The position numbers were made by a program, and so were the translations under genes. This document shows positions 44,477 to 54,347 of a stretch of 64,000 nt of DNA, one piece after another. The stretch covers positions 3,800,001 through 3,864,000 of the forward strand of contig NC_084888.1 in assembly GCF_958979055.1 (NCBI RefSeq), written 5' to 3'. Within the stretch, counting starts at the first letter, position 1. Every line of letters begins with the position of its first letter. The stretch comes from Alnus glutinosa. Taxonomy: Eukaryota; Streptophyta; Magnoliopsida; Fagales; Betulaceae. Under the pieces are notes generated by a model. It was not told the origin of the DNA, made no database searches, and saw nothing but the letters and a program-made list of their open reading frames with translations.

Positions 44477-46069
44477 ATGGCAGATTCGCTGGTGGATTTG
44501 TGTGGTAATATGACTTTACTGGAGGGAGAACAAGTTGGTCTTGTTATACATGAGGATGATACTGTTGATCTCCGATTGAAAGGGGAGAGGTGTCTTGTTG
44601 GAAGGTTACTAACGGAGAGAAGGATCCAGAAGGATGCTTTCCGCGTATTGATGTCCAAGTTATGGAGTACGATGGGCAGTGTTTTGTTCAAAGAGATAGA
44701 TGAAAATCTATGGCTTTTTGAATTTGCGTCGGAAAGCGATAAGCGGAGGGTTACAGAGGGGAGGCCGTGGTTGTTTGATAGAAGTTTTCTGGTGCTCCGG
44801 GATGTTGATGAACTTACTCCTCCAAATCAAATGGATTTCCATCTTTCTCCTATATGGGTTCAAGTTCACGACATGCCTCTTACGTGCATGAATCGGGCGA
44901 TGGGCAATCAGATTGGGGGATCGCTTGGAAGTGTGCTGGAAGTCGATGTTACGGGTGATGGGGTCGGCTGGGGACGGTTTTTACGTATTCAAGTGGTGAT
45001 TGATTTGACAAAACCCCTTGACAGGGGTAGAGCACTTATTATGCAAGGGAAATCACTCTGGGTTACGTTTAGGTATGAAAAACTCCCTTCTTTTTGTCAT
45101 CACTGTGGAAGGATTTTTCATGGTGCCTATGTATGTGATAAAAGGCAAGGATATCGTCTTAATGAAGATGGAGGGGGAAAACAATGGGGGTTGTGGATGA
45201 GGGCGGCTGAATACCGGGATCGAAGAGGAGGATTGGCGGCAGCAAGTATGAAGAATACTGATCATTCTAACAGTAAAGAAGAAGCAGATGAATCTGCTCC
45301 TCCAGCTGGTGATGGTGAGTTCAGTTTCTCCGGTAGGTTTTCCTCCAAGGATAAGTTTGATGCTGACTGTTCGGGAACAAAAAACGCGGGGATTGGGGAT
45401 TCTTCGAACCCAAATCATGTATCCCGTGACGATCTAAATGAAGTGGTGGGCGCGGGTGAGAGTCTACCAAAGGATAAGCTGGCCCACGGAAGAGAGGGAG
45501 AGTCGTGTATGGACCCTTTAAGATCAACGTGTTTGGATCCTCCTTCACGCCAGCTGTCTCCTGCAAAGGTGGATGTGATGAAAACGGAATTAGCACGGGA
45601 GATGGAGACGGTTTGCATGGGAGAGCAGTGGAACAAAGAAGGGGAGCTAACTGGGCCGGAGCTTCCTATTTTCCATCAAGCGGGCCTGGAGCAAGAAAGG
45701 AAAAAGGTGCTTCAGCCCAAACAGCAGGGACCTAGGCTGGGTAAGGCTGCTGTAAATTTAATTGGCGATGTGCTTGGTGGTGTGAATGAGTTTCTGGACA
45801 CGAAAAATGAAAATGAGCAGATGCAGATTGATAAACAGAAAAGGAAACCAGTTGCTCGTAACTGGAAACGTAGAGCTCGTGCACCTAGTATGGAAGGTAT
45901 GGTTTCTTCTAATTTTTTTGTCCCTTCGGAGAAAAGGAAAGTCCAACCATCACCTGAGCCTGACCCTAACGTCCAAATGGGGAGGATTAAGAAAGGTAAA
46001 TCAGTAGACACAGGGACATCAAAACTGGCATTGGCGGAGGCTGTGGTACAGCCCCGCGAGCCACAATGA
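44477..46069 (+). CDS. LINE ORF1 protein (DUF4283-type plus CCHC knuckle)
   Basis: 530 residues from the ATG at 44477 (MADSLVDL). The frame also extends 28 codons upstream to an ATG at 44393, but the chosen start matches typical plant L1 ORF1 beginnings. Residues about 30-190 form a DUF4283-type nucleic-acid-binding region (ERRIQKDAFRVLMSKLW, then LWLFEFASESDKRRV and GRPWLFDRSFLVL). Next comes a CCHC knuckle (CHHCGRIFHGAYVC). The C-terminal half is charged and probably disordered, with a basic stretch (KQKRKPVARNWKRRARAPS). The stop TGA overlaps the ORF2 start in an ATGA arrangement. The frame is intact. Confidence 0.85.
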   Translation: MADSLVDLCGNMTLLEGEQVGLVIHEDDTVDLRLKGERCLVGRLLTERRIQKDAFRVLMSKLWSTMGSVLFKEIDENLWLFEFASESDKRRVTEGRPWLFDRSFLVLRDVDELTPPNQMDFHLSPIWVQVHDMPLTCMNRAMGNQIGGSLGSVLEVDVTGDGVGWGRFLRIQVVIDLTKPLDRGRALIMQGKSLWVTFRYEKLPSFCHHCGRIFHGAYVCDKRQGYRLNEDGGGKQWGLWMRAAEYRDRRGGLAAASMKNTDHSNSKEEADESAPPAGDGEFSFSGRFSSKDKFDADCSGTKNAGIGDSSNPNHVSRDDLNEVVGAGESLPKDKLAHGREGESCMDPLRSTCLDPPSRQLSPAKVDVMKTELAREMETVCMGEQWNKEGELTGPELPIFHQAGLEQERKKVLQPKQQGPRLGKAAVNLIGDVLGGVNEFLDTKNENEQMQIDKQKRKPVARNWKRRARAPSMEGMVSSNFFVPSEKRKVQPSPEPDPNVQMGRIKKGKSVDTGTSKLALAEAVVQPREPQ

Positions 46070-46547
46070 GTCTTATCAGTTGGAATTGCCGAGGGCTTGG
46101 TAACCTTCGGTCAGTTCGAGACCTTTGCCATATGGTGAAGGAAAAGAGACCAAATTTCGTGTTTCTTATGGAAACTATTAGCACGAAACATCGCATGGAG
46201 CTACTTAGAGTGAAGATGGGGTTTGCTGGAGCTTTGGTTGTGAACCCGGTTGGCAGAAGTGGTGGGCTTGCGTTAATGTGGAAGGATGATTGTAATTTAG
46301 AAATTTATAATTATTCTCGGAGGCATATAAACGCAATCATCAAAACTGGAGATGATAATTTTGTTTGGAAATTCACAGGGTTCTATGGGAATCCGGAGAC
46401 TGCAAAACGAGAGGAGTCATGGTTACTTCTTAGACATTTGAAAACCCATGCACCACTACCTTGGTTGTGTGTGGGTGATTTTAATGAAATTTTGTCGCAA
46501 GATGAGAAGGTTGGGGAAGTTGTTCGCCGTGAAAGACAAATGGATGG
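46066..46547 (+). CDS. LINE ORF2, endonuclease domain only (truncated)
   Basis: Starts at the ATG overlapping the ORF1 stop. It shows apurinic-type endonuclease motifs: SLISWNCRGLGN at the start, a METI segment in place of the usual METK, FYGNPE, and the catalytic WLCVGDFNEIL. The frame is native for about 160 residues to RQMDG, then runs into the poly-T/MLD upstream sequence and stops at 46587. Reverse transcriptase and the C-terminal zinc domain are lost, so the element cannot retrotranspose. Confidence 0.85.
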
Positions 46548-46882
46548 TTTTTTTTTTTTCTCTGCCAAGTCAATACAAAAAGATTAAAAAATAATCCATA
46601 ATAATAGATGCCATAGCATTTCTCTTATCTCTTAGTGTAACAATTATCTTCTCGTTTGCCTTTTCCCTTTCAGTGGTCGAGAAGTCTCCGCCAGTTTAAG
46701 ACGCGTTGACCACGTCAACCGATGTAGGTCCTTGCGCATGTTTCTCCTCTATCACTGGCTCAATCTATGCAGAAGCCGTTAAAGATCGAACTGGCGCATG
46801 TTCAAAATTAATTCCGGACGTCACATTCAACAACAACTGTAAGTTCTTCTATATTTTAAAAGTCGGATGCTTAGCTTGTTTA

Positions 46883-46892
46883 CTATAAATAT
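46883..46892 (+). promoter_or_regulatory. Putative TATA box of MLD3''
   Basis: CTATAAATAT about 60 bp before the ATG, identical to the site before the other two MLD3 copies. Confidence 0.5.
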
Positions 46893-46943
46893 TGTCATCC
46901 ACATTACTTCCCTCGCATAGCAATTCCTACCAATTAATTTTCC

Positions 46944-48104
46944 ATGGAAAAGCTTCATTTTCTCATGCTTCTCTTGCCTTTCTTTCTCCTCCATTTCCTT
47001 TCTCTTCTGCTGCTCTCATCAGCTGATGACACCCTACCAACTAAGTATTTCATCAATTGTGGGTCCAAGTCCAACATTATTGTCGGCGGTCGGAACTTCG
47101 TCGGTGACTTGAATTCTGGCTCCTTCTCTGTTGGACCAAGCTCTACTGTTAGTGCCATCAATTCATCAACAGATACCTGCCTTTATCAAACAGCAAGAGT
47201 TTTCACAAACCCATCTTCGTATGAGTTTGATATCACCGATCATGGCATTTATTATGTTCGTCTCCATTTCTTCCCGTTCACGTCCGGGAGTACTAATCTG
47301 GCCAATGCCCAATTCGATGTTTCAAGTTCTAGTTTTTCGCTGCTGTCAAACTTCGGTGTCAAAAAAAATAGTAATTCACCTGTGATTGAGGAGTTCTTAC
47401 TCACAATCAACGGAAGCAAGTTCGACATCCACTTTTCTCCCCACAGTAACTCTTTTGCTTTTGTGAGTGCCATAGAAGTCTTTCTAATCCCAGATAAAGA
47501 CTTCGTCATGGACGATTTTCCTCTAGTTACTGCTGCTGGGAGTAGTGAAACTTACGTTGGCGTACGATCTCAGTTCTTACGCACAATTCACAGGGTCAAT
47601 GTTGGAGGTCCACAGAACAATGACACACTCTGGAGGAATTGGATACCAGATGATGGTTATCTACTTTCTCAAGGATCCGCAAAAACCTGCGTCCCTTATA
47701 AGGGCGAGCTTACGTATGATGTTCTTGGAGCAACTTTGTACAGTGCCTCAGATGTTGTTTACAGGACTTGCAAAGAATTAAATTCAAATTCGTCCAACAT
47801 AACTTGGCGTTTTGGTGTAAACAAGAACACCAGACACCTGGTGAGGCTGCACTTCTGCGATATTGTTAGCGCAGAGGATGCTTTTGTGAGGTTCGATCTC
47901 TCTATTTATAGCAAATTCAGTCAGATGATCTACCCTGACGATGCTAACGGAATCGAGCAGTTGGCAGCTCCATTTTACTATGATTTTGTGGTTGATTCAG
48001 ATGATTCGGGAGTTATGAATATTAGTGTAGGGCCTAGGCAGGATTCGAAAAATAAAAATGCCTATCTGAATGGGCTGGAGATTTTGGAGTTTGCAAGGAA
48101 ATGA
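46944..48104 (+). CDS. MLD3'': secreted malectin-like domain protein, third unit
   Basis: An intact 386-residue frame with a signal peptide and double malectin fold, ending FARK with no membrane or kinase part. It is nearly identical to MLD3' (40101). Differences seen are SADD for SADN, TDTCLYQ for TDTSLYQ and GVKKNS for GVKENS. The Ser-to-Cys change (codon 47178-47180) gives five cysteines, an odd number unique in the array, so one may be unpaired or allow an intermolecular disulfide. The TATA-like box and leader are kept, so it could be expressed. It is the youngest copy by sequence similarity. Confidence 0.9.
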   Translation: MEKLHFLMLLLPFFLLHFLSLLLLSSADDTLPTKYFINCGSKSNIIVGGRNFVGDLNSGSFSVGPSSTVSAINSSTDTCLYQTARVFTNPSSYEFDITDHGIYYVRLHFFPFTSGSTNLANAQFDVSSSSFSLLSNFGVKKNSNSPVIEEFLLTINGSKFDIHFSPHSNSFAFVSAIEVFLIPDKDFVMDDFPLVTAAGSSETYVGVRSQFLRTIHRVNVGGPQNNDTLWRNWIPDDGYLLSQGSAKTCVPYKGELTYDVLGATLYSASDVVYRTCKELNSNSSNITWRFGVNKNTRHLVRLHFCDIVSAEDAFVRFDLSIYSKFSQMIYPDDANGIEQLAAPFYYDFVVDSDDSGVMNISVGPRQDSKNKNAYLNGLEILEFARK

Positions 48105-49396
48105 ATATGAATAGAGTTTTCTCCAAAGACGTACAGGATGAATGGTTCCAGATAATCTCGTCAACTGTTTGGGTAGTAACATGTGGAGTACTTTTAGTTC
48201 CCCTGTAACTGTTATGTTTCTCTATGCTTTTATTTGTCTTTTCAAAACTATTTAAGTTTCTGTTTTTGTGTACTGTTAAGCCCGCTTTTTTTCTTTTTTC
48301 TTTTTTCTTTTTTGGGTAAAATATTTTATGTCGAGAAATGTTTTAGTTTATGGAAAATTAAATGCCTATTTTCTATTGTTTATTTGTCATCCTAAAAATG
48401 GTTGGAAATATTTTTTTTAGTGCTTGACTCGTATGGAAAATTGCTAAATAAATATTTCTTATATTTTCATTTAATCTGAGGAGTTACGAGGAAGAGATAG
48501 GCGACGAAGAGGAATTGCAAAGGAAGAGTGTAAAAATACAATGCTTTCATTAGTTAGATTGAAATCAAGTGCAATTGCATATTCATATTACTTGCAATTT
48601 GGGCAGATGATTATTAGAGGTTTCTTGTAATTAAGACCTACCTATCCAAGTATGTGTTTCGACAATCTGAGACCTGCTTGAATATGTAGGCCTTATAAGG
48701 GACCCTCTTATAATTGTCTTAAAGAGAGCGACATAAAATAATTTACACAGATGAGAAACGTAAATTATTTTACACTTCGTAAATATTATTTTTCTTGATC
48801 AACTAAAAATATTTTCAAATTCTTTAATGTTTTATATCATGCCAAACACTAAAATATATGTATATATATAGAATTATTTTACTTTTCGAAAAACAAGAAC
48901 AAATAGTGTGACTGAGGCATGAGAGACACATTGCATCATGTCTTCTTATAAAAGGACGGACGGTGGAGTCACGGATTTCAATATGCTAATATATATGGAG
49001 AGGAAGTAATCAAAATGGTGTATTAATTTTGATTAATTCTTTTGGGGTAATACGGTAAATACGGTTGATGGATCCTGAGTTCAAGAGAAGTTATACATAT
49101 TTCGAGTTAATTAGCTTCATGATTCCGCTTGGGTTTAATTCGCTGCGGCAAGCGGGCAACACAAAACAACAAAATTATGTTTATTAATCAATGCATACAT
49201 AAATGAAGATTTGTTTTAATCATATAGAAATAATTTATAGTAATGTTATAAGAATGATTAGAGTCTTATTTGTGTCTTCTCAAATGTACGTCACTTGGCT
49301 TTAAAATTACTATTGGATCAAAATCTAATAATGATCCTCTCAAATTTAATGGTGATCATTATAAAAGTCACATAAAATTTGAAATTACATAAGGAG
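48105..49396. other. MLD3'' downstream spacer, no gene
   Basis: Counterpart of 41262-42776 without the unit-B-specific insertions. It includes a foldback MITE-like element at about 49268-49395. No gene recognised. Confidence 0.5.
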
Positions 49397-50955
49397 ATGT
49401 AACACTCCGATCCCACAAGGCCACAACGGGTATATAGAGCATATATTTCTCTATATAACATTTACATTAATATCTGCCAATAAAAATTCTCATAGGTTAA
49501 CCAGATATAACATCTATAATCTTTAATATGTATTATAATTCATTTATGTAGTCATCCAAGAATTCTATACATCTTGATAAAATTATAAGGCATTCAAGCC
49601 TATTACTTTAAGTCTTTCAACAAATCAAAACAGTTCATTATAATAATATCAATCACCTCTTAATGATCATACTATTTACATACTTGCTATTAGCAACATA
49701 TAAATTCAGTAATAATACATCATAATTAAACCACGCGAGGTTTCCCAAACTAATGTTTAACCAACAATACTTCACAAGATACGCAATCTCTTGCTAGACT
49801 CCCAAAATTCTCAATTGTTCTTCGGTACGGCTAATATCAAGAGTCTTTGATACCTTTAAAAAAAAATGTAAATAAAATATAATGAGCAACCTCAGTAAGT
49901 AGAAATAATTCGATGTCGAGTTGTTTACTAGTTTGAAATGATGTACAAAACTTACTAAAACAATTCTCAATATTTTCCAAATCAAGATATATATGAAAAT
50001 ATTTCATTTGTAGCATTCAATAACTATGTGAATAATTTATGTACATGAGTAACCATTTTTGCCGTGAGCAATAAAATAACGCTATGATTCAAATACATTA
50101 AAACCATCTCCCAAATGTCATACACTCGTTGTCAAACGTTTTTCGTCCCATTTGACTGGGTTGTGCGGCCCCTATATTGGGATTGAGACCTCTTCTTGGG
50201 CAAGAAGAAGCGACTCCTTTTAGGTGTCTCTAGCCATGGAACTGTCCATATAATTTCGAACGAATTTACTCATAACCGATTTCTATGTTGCCTCTTCCTC
50301 TCAAAGCACACATTCTATAGAATCCAAACTCTCAACGTCCTCATACCAAGACTAGCTTCGGTACCGAACTTATAAATCTCACTATGCCATAGGGAGTTTT
50401 CAAATCATATTCAAAGTTCTCACAGATAACTGAATCATTCAGAAAATTATACATAAAGTGCCAATTTTCATTTTCTGAAAACAAAATCTCATATTTTATC
50501 ATAAAATTTACATCTGTCATATTGGTAAACCGATGCCTTTCCAGATTAATCAATGCAATTTGCATTTTTAAAATTACACATATAAATTCCACAATAGCAC
50601 CACCATATCAACTATTATATTATGCATCATTAGTATAAAAATACAATTCAACTCACTATTTGCATGATTTATTCAAAATTTCTCATTTATTTTGAGAATC
50701 AATGGCAATAAAACATATACACATGTATATACACCCAAATACATTTTGTTTTGAAAATATTTACTTTGGGTGTATTATTTTTATTAAATCCTTGATTAAT
50801 CAGTTTTACTTGTTTGAAGTTCCTGTATCACTACCACAAGGATTTATCAAGCCTTAACCAGTGTCGCTCATTCCTAAAATTAAAATAATTAAATATTACT
50901 GCCTAAAATAAAAAAAGAAGAAGTACATAGTCTTGAATTAAGGATATTTAAAGTC
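49397..50955 (-). mobile_element. LTR relic (Ty3-like), third unit
   Basis: Copy of 42777-44339, beginning TGTAACACTCCGATCCCACA. It has the same orientation and no coding capacity. Confidence 0.5.
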
Positions 50956-51599
50956 AATTTCTCACATATCTTTTCTCTCTCTTTTTTTATTCTCACAACC
51001 TTCTCAAGTTTGTCTTTTTCCAAAATATATCTTTTTCATCTGGTGCCCACACACGCACAAAATATATCCATCCCCTGGGCTCTCACTTTAAACCCATGCT
51101 CTTCTTCTCTTCTTATTCTCTACTCCTCCTTTCCCTATACGTACACAATGAACAATACAATCCTTCTCTTCCATACTGTGAACTGTGAAGTGCATTTTCG
51201 TCTCCATGTTTGTGAGTTTGTTTTAGATTATTTTAGTATTTATTTCATATAGACAATTAATACGTTATAAACAATTAGATGTAAAAGATGGATAGAATTT
51301 AAAATTTTGAGAATCTCAAACGTCAACAAAAATTTGAGGGGATCCTGATCCGATTGGTGCACAACAACATTACACAAGTTGTACAATGTTATTGTGCAAG
51401 AATATTTTTTCACAAAAAAGAAAGAAAGAGTAGTTAGTATGCTAGAATTATGTCTATATATATATATTAATGTACTCTTTATTAAACTCCCAAACCGCTT
51501 ATCTTTTCAACAGTAATTTCATTTGAAGTTTCAGTTTCCTGTATTTAAAGAATGAAAACAACTCAACCTCCGCTAAACAAAACATCAAAAGCTACAAAA
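50956..51599. other. Spacer, no gene recognised
   Basis: Unique sequence to the right of the array. It contains a short GTGCACAACAACATTACACAAGTTGTAC-like foldback (51357-51400) related to the ones at 42099 and 55307. An 80-residue frame at 51010-51252 is unrecognised. Confidence 0.45.
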
Positions 51600-52340
51600 C
51601 AGGAAATACAGCAAACAACTACGGCTTCCAAATCCGTTTAAGCCTACTAGCCATATCAGATTGCTTAGTGTTCCTTCTAAACATGATTCTACTTTTGACT
51701 TCCCATTGAATACGAGCTACAAGAGCCTCTTCAGTTCGGGGGGTGTTTCCATGACATAAGTCGTTTCTTAAGCACAAGTAATACACAACTGCTGCCAAAC
51801 AAAGTTTACAGATAAGCACCTGCAAACTACGGCCTTTCATCTTACAGAACCAGTCCACTATATCATTCCATTCCACACAAGAGGATTCTGAATCAAACAA
51901 AGAGATATCAAATTATTCTTCTGCAAAAACTGCAATGGAATAAAAGATGGGCTATGGATTCCTATCCATCATAGCAGAATCTGCGGGGTATTTCCCTCAA
52001 ACAGCCACCAACACATCCGGTCCTTAGTAACAAGGGCATCACGGAAAACAAGCCACAAAATAAAAGTGTACCTAGGAATAGCCAAAAGGAAACCAGATAA
52101 CATTACACCAAGGAACCTCCGGAAATTTTGTCCTAAGACAATTCCATGTATCAGCGCATGAGTAAACCCCATTTTTTGAACTCCAAACCGGAATATTCCT
52201 TTCCCCAATATCAACATTAAACAGCCTATTCTGAATTTCCACGAGAGTATCCGACCTAGCAGGAGGCCATGGATCATCATGATGCAACCAATGGTGCCCA
52301 CTCCAATACAGCAAGAGGCAGTGAGGATGCAACTTTGTCT
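51600..52340 (-). mobile_element. LINE 3' fragment (zf-RVT region)
   Basis: On the reverse strand, three short frames together match the C-terminus of a plant LINE ORF2. 52332 down to about 52088 gives WSSKNGVYSCADTWNCLRTK...PWCNVIWFP. After a one-base shift in a T run (about 52083-52088) comes AIPRYTFILWLVFRDALVTK. After a further shift comes VEWNDIVDWFCKMKGRSLQV...NTPRTEEALVARIQWEVKSR (51900 to 51619). This is the zinc-binding reverse-transcriptase (zf-RVT) segment and tail. Because the reading frame is broken, it is dead. It is a 5'-truncated insertion of a family similar to, but not the missing end of, the forward LINE at 44340. Confidence 0.78.
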
Positions 52341-52726
52341 GCGACAGAAATGCAAGATCAAATGGACCAATTCACCTACATCATGCAGCAGAAATTTCTT
52401 TTGGGGGAAGATTGTGAGCATATATACTATTATATTGACAATGACCAGACCTTGGATGATCACTGGCAGAGGGAAGCCAACCATGATGCTGAGAGAAAGT
52501 ATTTTGCTGAAGATTATAATCTTTGTTTGCTATTTTATATTTTTTTTTTTGGTCTTTTCTTACATTTTTTTCGCTGATGTGGTATTGTCAATTTGCTATT
52601 GATTTTTTTTTTTAATTAAAATTGATATAAAGGTGGATTAAGAATGTCACATCAACGGAGAAGGATAAGATCGAGAATACTAAGTAGCATATCTCTCTGT
52701 TTATTACTCAACTCCCCCCCCCCCTC

Positions 52727-52731
<5 letters not shown>

Positions 52732-52762
<31 letters not shown>
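52732..52762. repeat. (TA)n microsatellite after a C run
   Basis: About 15 AT/TA units, preceded by a 10-base C run (52715-52724). Confidence 0.9.
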
Positions 52763-52763
<1 letters not shown>

Positions 52764-52772
52764 CTTCTCTAC

Positions 52773-53085
52773 CAATTGGGTTGTACAAATTCGTTCAACT
52801 CAATCTCTAAAAGTATTATGTATCTCTTGAGAATCACATTTTTTTTTTTAATTTAATTGCATGTGCTTTCCACATGCTTTTTTAATAGCTTAAATGAACA
52901 CGTCGCTTTTAGAGACTGGTTTGTATGAATTTCCTACAAACCAGTTAGTAGGATTAACGGTTTTAAAAAAGCATATGAGAAGCATATGCAATTAATAAAA
53001 ATTAAATGTGATTCTCACATGCTAAAAGACACGTGACACTTTTAGAGAATAAGTTAGAAGATTTTTTTTTACAACCCAATTGCTA
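52773..53085. mobile_element. Foldback MITE, about 310 bp
   Basis: ACCAATTGGGTTGTA at left is complemented by TACAACCCAATTGCT at right. Inner arms (AGAATCACATTTTT...AAATGTGATTCTCAC; CATGTGCTTTCCACATGCTT...AAGCATATGAGAAGCATATG; ACTGGTTTGTA...TACAAACCAGT) continue the foldback to the centre at about 52935. No coding capacity. Confidence 0.7.
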
Positions 53086-53189
53086 AGAATTTTGAATTAA
53101 GATTCTTTCAAATTATTTGCCTAAATTCTCTCAAATTCGAGCAATTGATTGTTAGAAACTATTTAAAAGACCCATATGACTAAATAAAA

Positions 53190-53370
53190 ATTGGGCTGTC
53201 CAACCACTTATCCAGTCAGCTCTGTTTCAGTAGAGGGGGGTGGATTGGTAACCCCCTTGGTCCCACCCCCATTTGGCCCCTTGGGGGTGGTTCGGTTACT
53301 CCCTTGGCCAAATGGGGGTAGCTCTTTGTCCCATGGGGGTGGCTATGGCTACTCATTTTTTTTCTTTTTC
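53190..53370. repeat. GGGGGTGG/CCACCCC palindromic repeat patch
   Basis: Several GGGGGTGGNTCGGTTAC and CCACCCCCATTTGGCCCC phrases in alternating orientation, like those in the inner Mutator-like elements (13338-13470) and near 540-620. It probably belongs to the core of a decayed element of the same family. The Gly/Pro-rich short frame here is not a gene. Confidence 0.5.
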
Positions 53371-53696
53371 TTTTTTTTTCTTTTTTTTTTAAAAAAGGGC
53401 ATTTAGGTCTTTTCTATAATTTGTGTTAAAGAAGACAAATAATTAATAGAGTGCTTAATTACATTAAAATATTGAAAACTTTGTTGGGGTAAATTGTTAC
53501 TTTTTAAACCTTGGAGATAAAAGTGAAAAATTACTTATCAAACTTTGGAGGGTAAAATGTATTTTTTTCCTTTTGAATTAATGAAGTGAATCTCTCATTT
53601 TGTTATCATCTGGAGAAATAATAGTAGTTTGAGGTGTTAAATTATATATATTTTTTAAGTTATTATATTCCATACATGCCATCTCAAAATCCATAA

Positions 53697-54036
53697 CGCA
53701 AAATCATGCGGCAGATTTAAAGCCAATAGACTAATTAATTAGTTGGATTTTCGATTTCCCAATTAATCATAATGAATTAACTGCAGGAAATGATATCTTG
53801 TTCAAACGAGGTGAGCTGCACCCAAATCCCTCCTCAAGGAAACTTAATTATTACTTTATATATATGGAAGGACTGTTTTGTGTGATTAATTGTTACATAT
53901 TAATTACATAAAAGAAAAAAAACCAATGATTAGCCCATTTGATCAGGTAATTCATTCATCATTATTAATATTAAACCCAAAATCCAACTAATTAATTAGT
54001 CCATTGGCTTTTCAATCTGTCACATGATTTTCAACA
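53697..54036. mobile_element. Foldback element, about 340 bp, upstream of the peptide gene
   Basis: The left arm (53697-53757, with AAATCATG...CAGATT...AAAGCCAATAGACTAATTAA and GTTGGATTTT) is complemented by the right arm (53972-54036, AAAATCCAAC...TTAATTAGTCCATTGGCTTT...CATGATTT). A loop of about 210 bp lies between them. It ends about 220 bp before the start codon of the defensin-like gene. Confidence 0.7.
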
Positions 54037-54156
54037 CTTTCCCAAGATTCTAAATTAATGGTGCCACACCAGCTTCTAGTTATATCGGAGCTATTTTTTG
54101 AATTGTTCACCCTTACTTTATTTATTTTTGTTGCCTTAAAAGTCAAAATTAGACAC

Positions 54157-54168
54157 TATATATATAAA
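54157..54168 (+). promoter_or_regulatory. Putative TATA box of the defensin-like gene
   Basis: CTATATATATAAA lies about 90 bp before the ATG at 54254, a normal plant spacing for a short leader. Confidence 0.55.
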
Positions 54169-54253
54169 GGAGCTAAGTTATTATCTAGTAGTATTAAGCA
54201 GACGAAATTCTTTAATTGTCACAAAAGTCCCCAATTTCAGTAATCAGACGACA

Positions 54254-54316
54254 ATGGAGATCAAGACTTGTTTCAAAACTGCTTTTGTGGTTGTCTTACT
54301 GGTTGCAGCTTGTTAG

Positions 54317-54347
<31 letters not shown>

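Larger units (their letters stand above)
44340..46547 (+). mobile_element. L1-type LINE, 3' part missing
   Basis: The 5' part of a plant L1-type retrotransposon: a short leader, complete ORF1 and the beginning of ORF2. The matching place in the third unit (50955) reads straight through from AAAGTCA into ATTTCTCACATATC, so the LINE is absent there. LINEs are normally shortened at the 5' end. This one is intact at 5' and stops inside the endonuclease at GATGG, where a poly-T run and the third unit begin. The loss is therefore due to later recombination, not to incomplete reverse transcription. Confidence 0.88.
46548..50955. repeat. Third, shorter duplication unit with MLD3''
   Basis: Collinear with about 39757-44339, at an offset of about 6.84 kb. 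It starts in a poly-T run, followed by CTCTGCCAAGTCAATACAAA. It lacks the 154-bp MITE and the local duplication of unit B. After 50955 the sequence is unique. Confidence 0.9.

Noticed and set aside
51600-52340. Idea that this is the missing 3' end of the LINE at 44340
   Set aside because: It lies on the opposite strand, with the third unit in between, and starts well downstream of the reverse-transcriptase core. It is more simply a separate 5'-truncated insertion.
52269-52602. Forward-strand frames of 102 and 107 residues
   Set aside because: Antisense to the reverse-strand LINE fragment at their start and low-complexity at their end. No recognisable protein.
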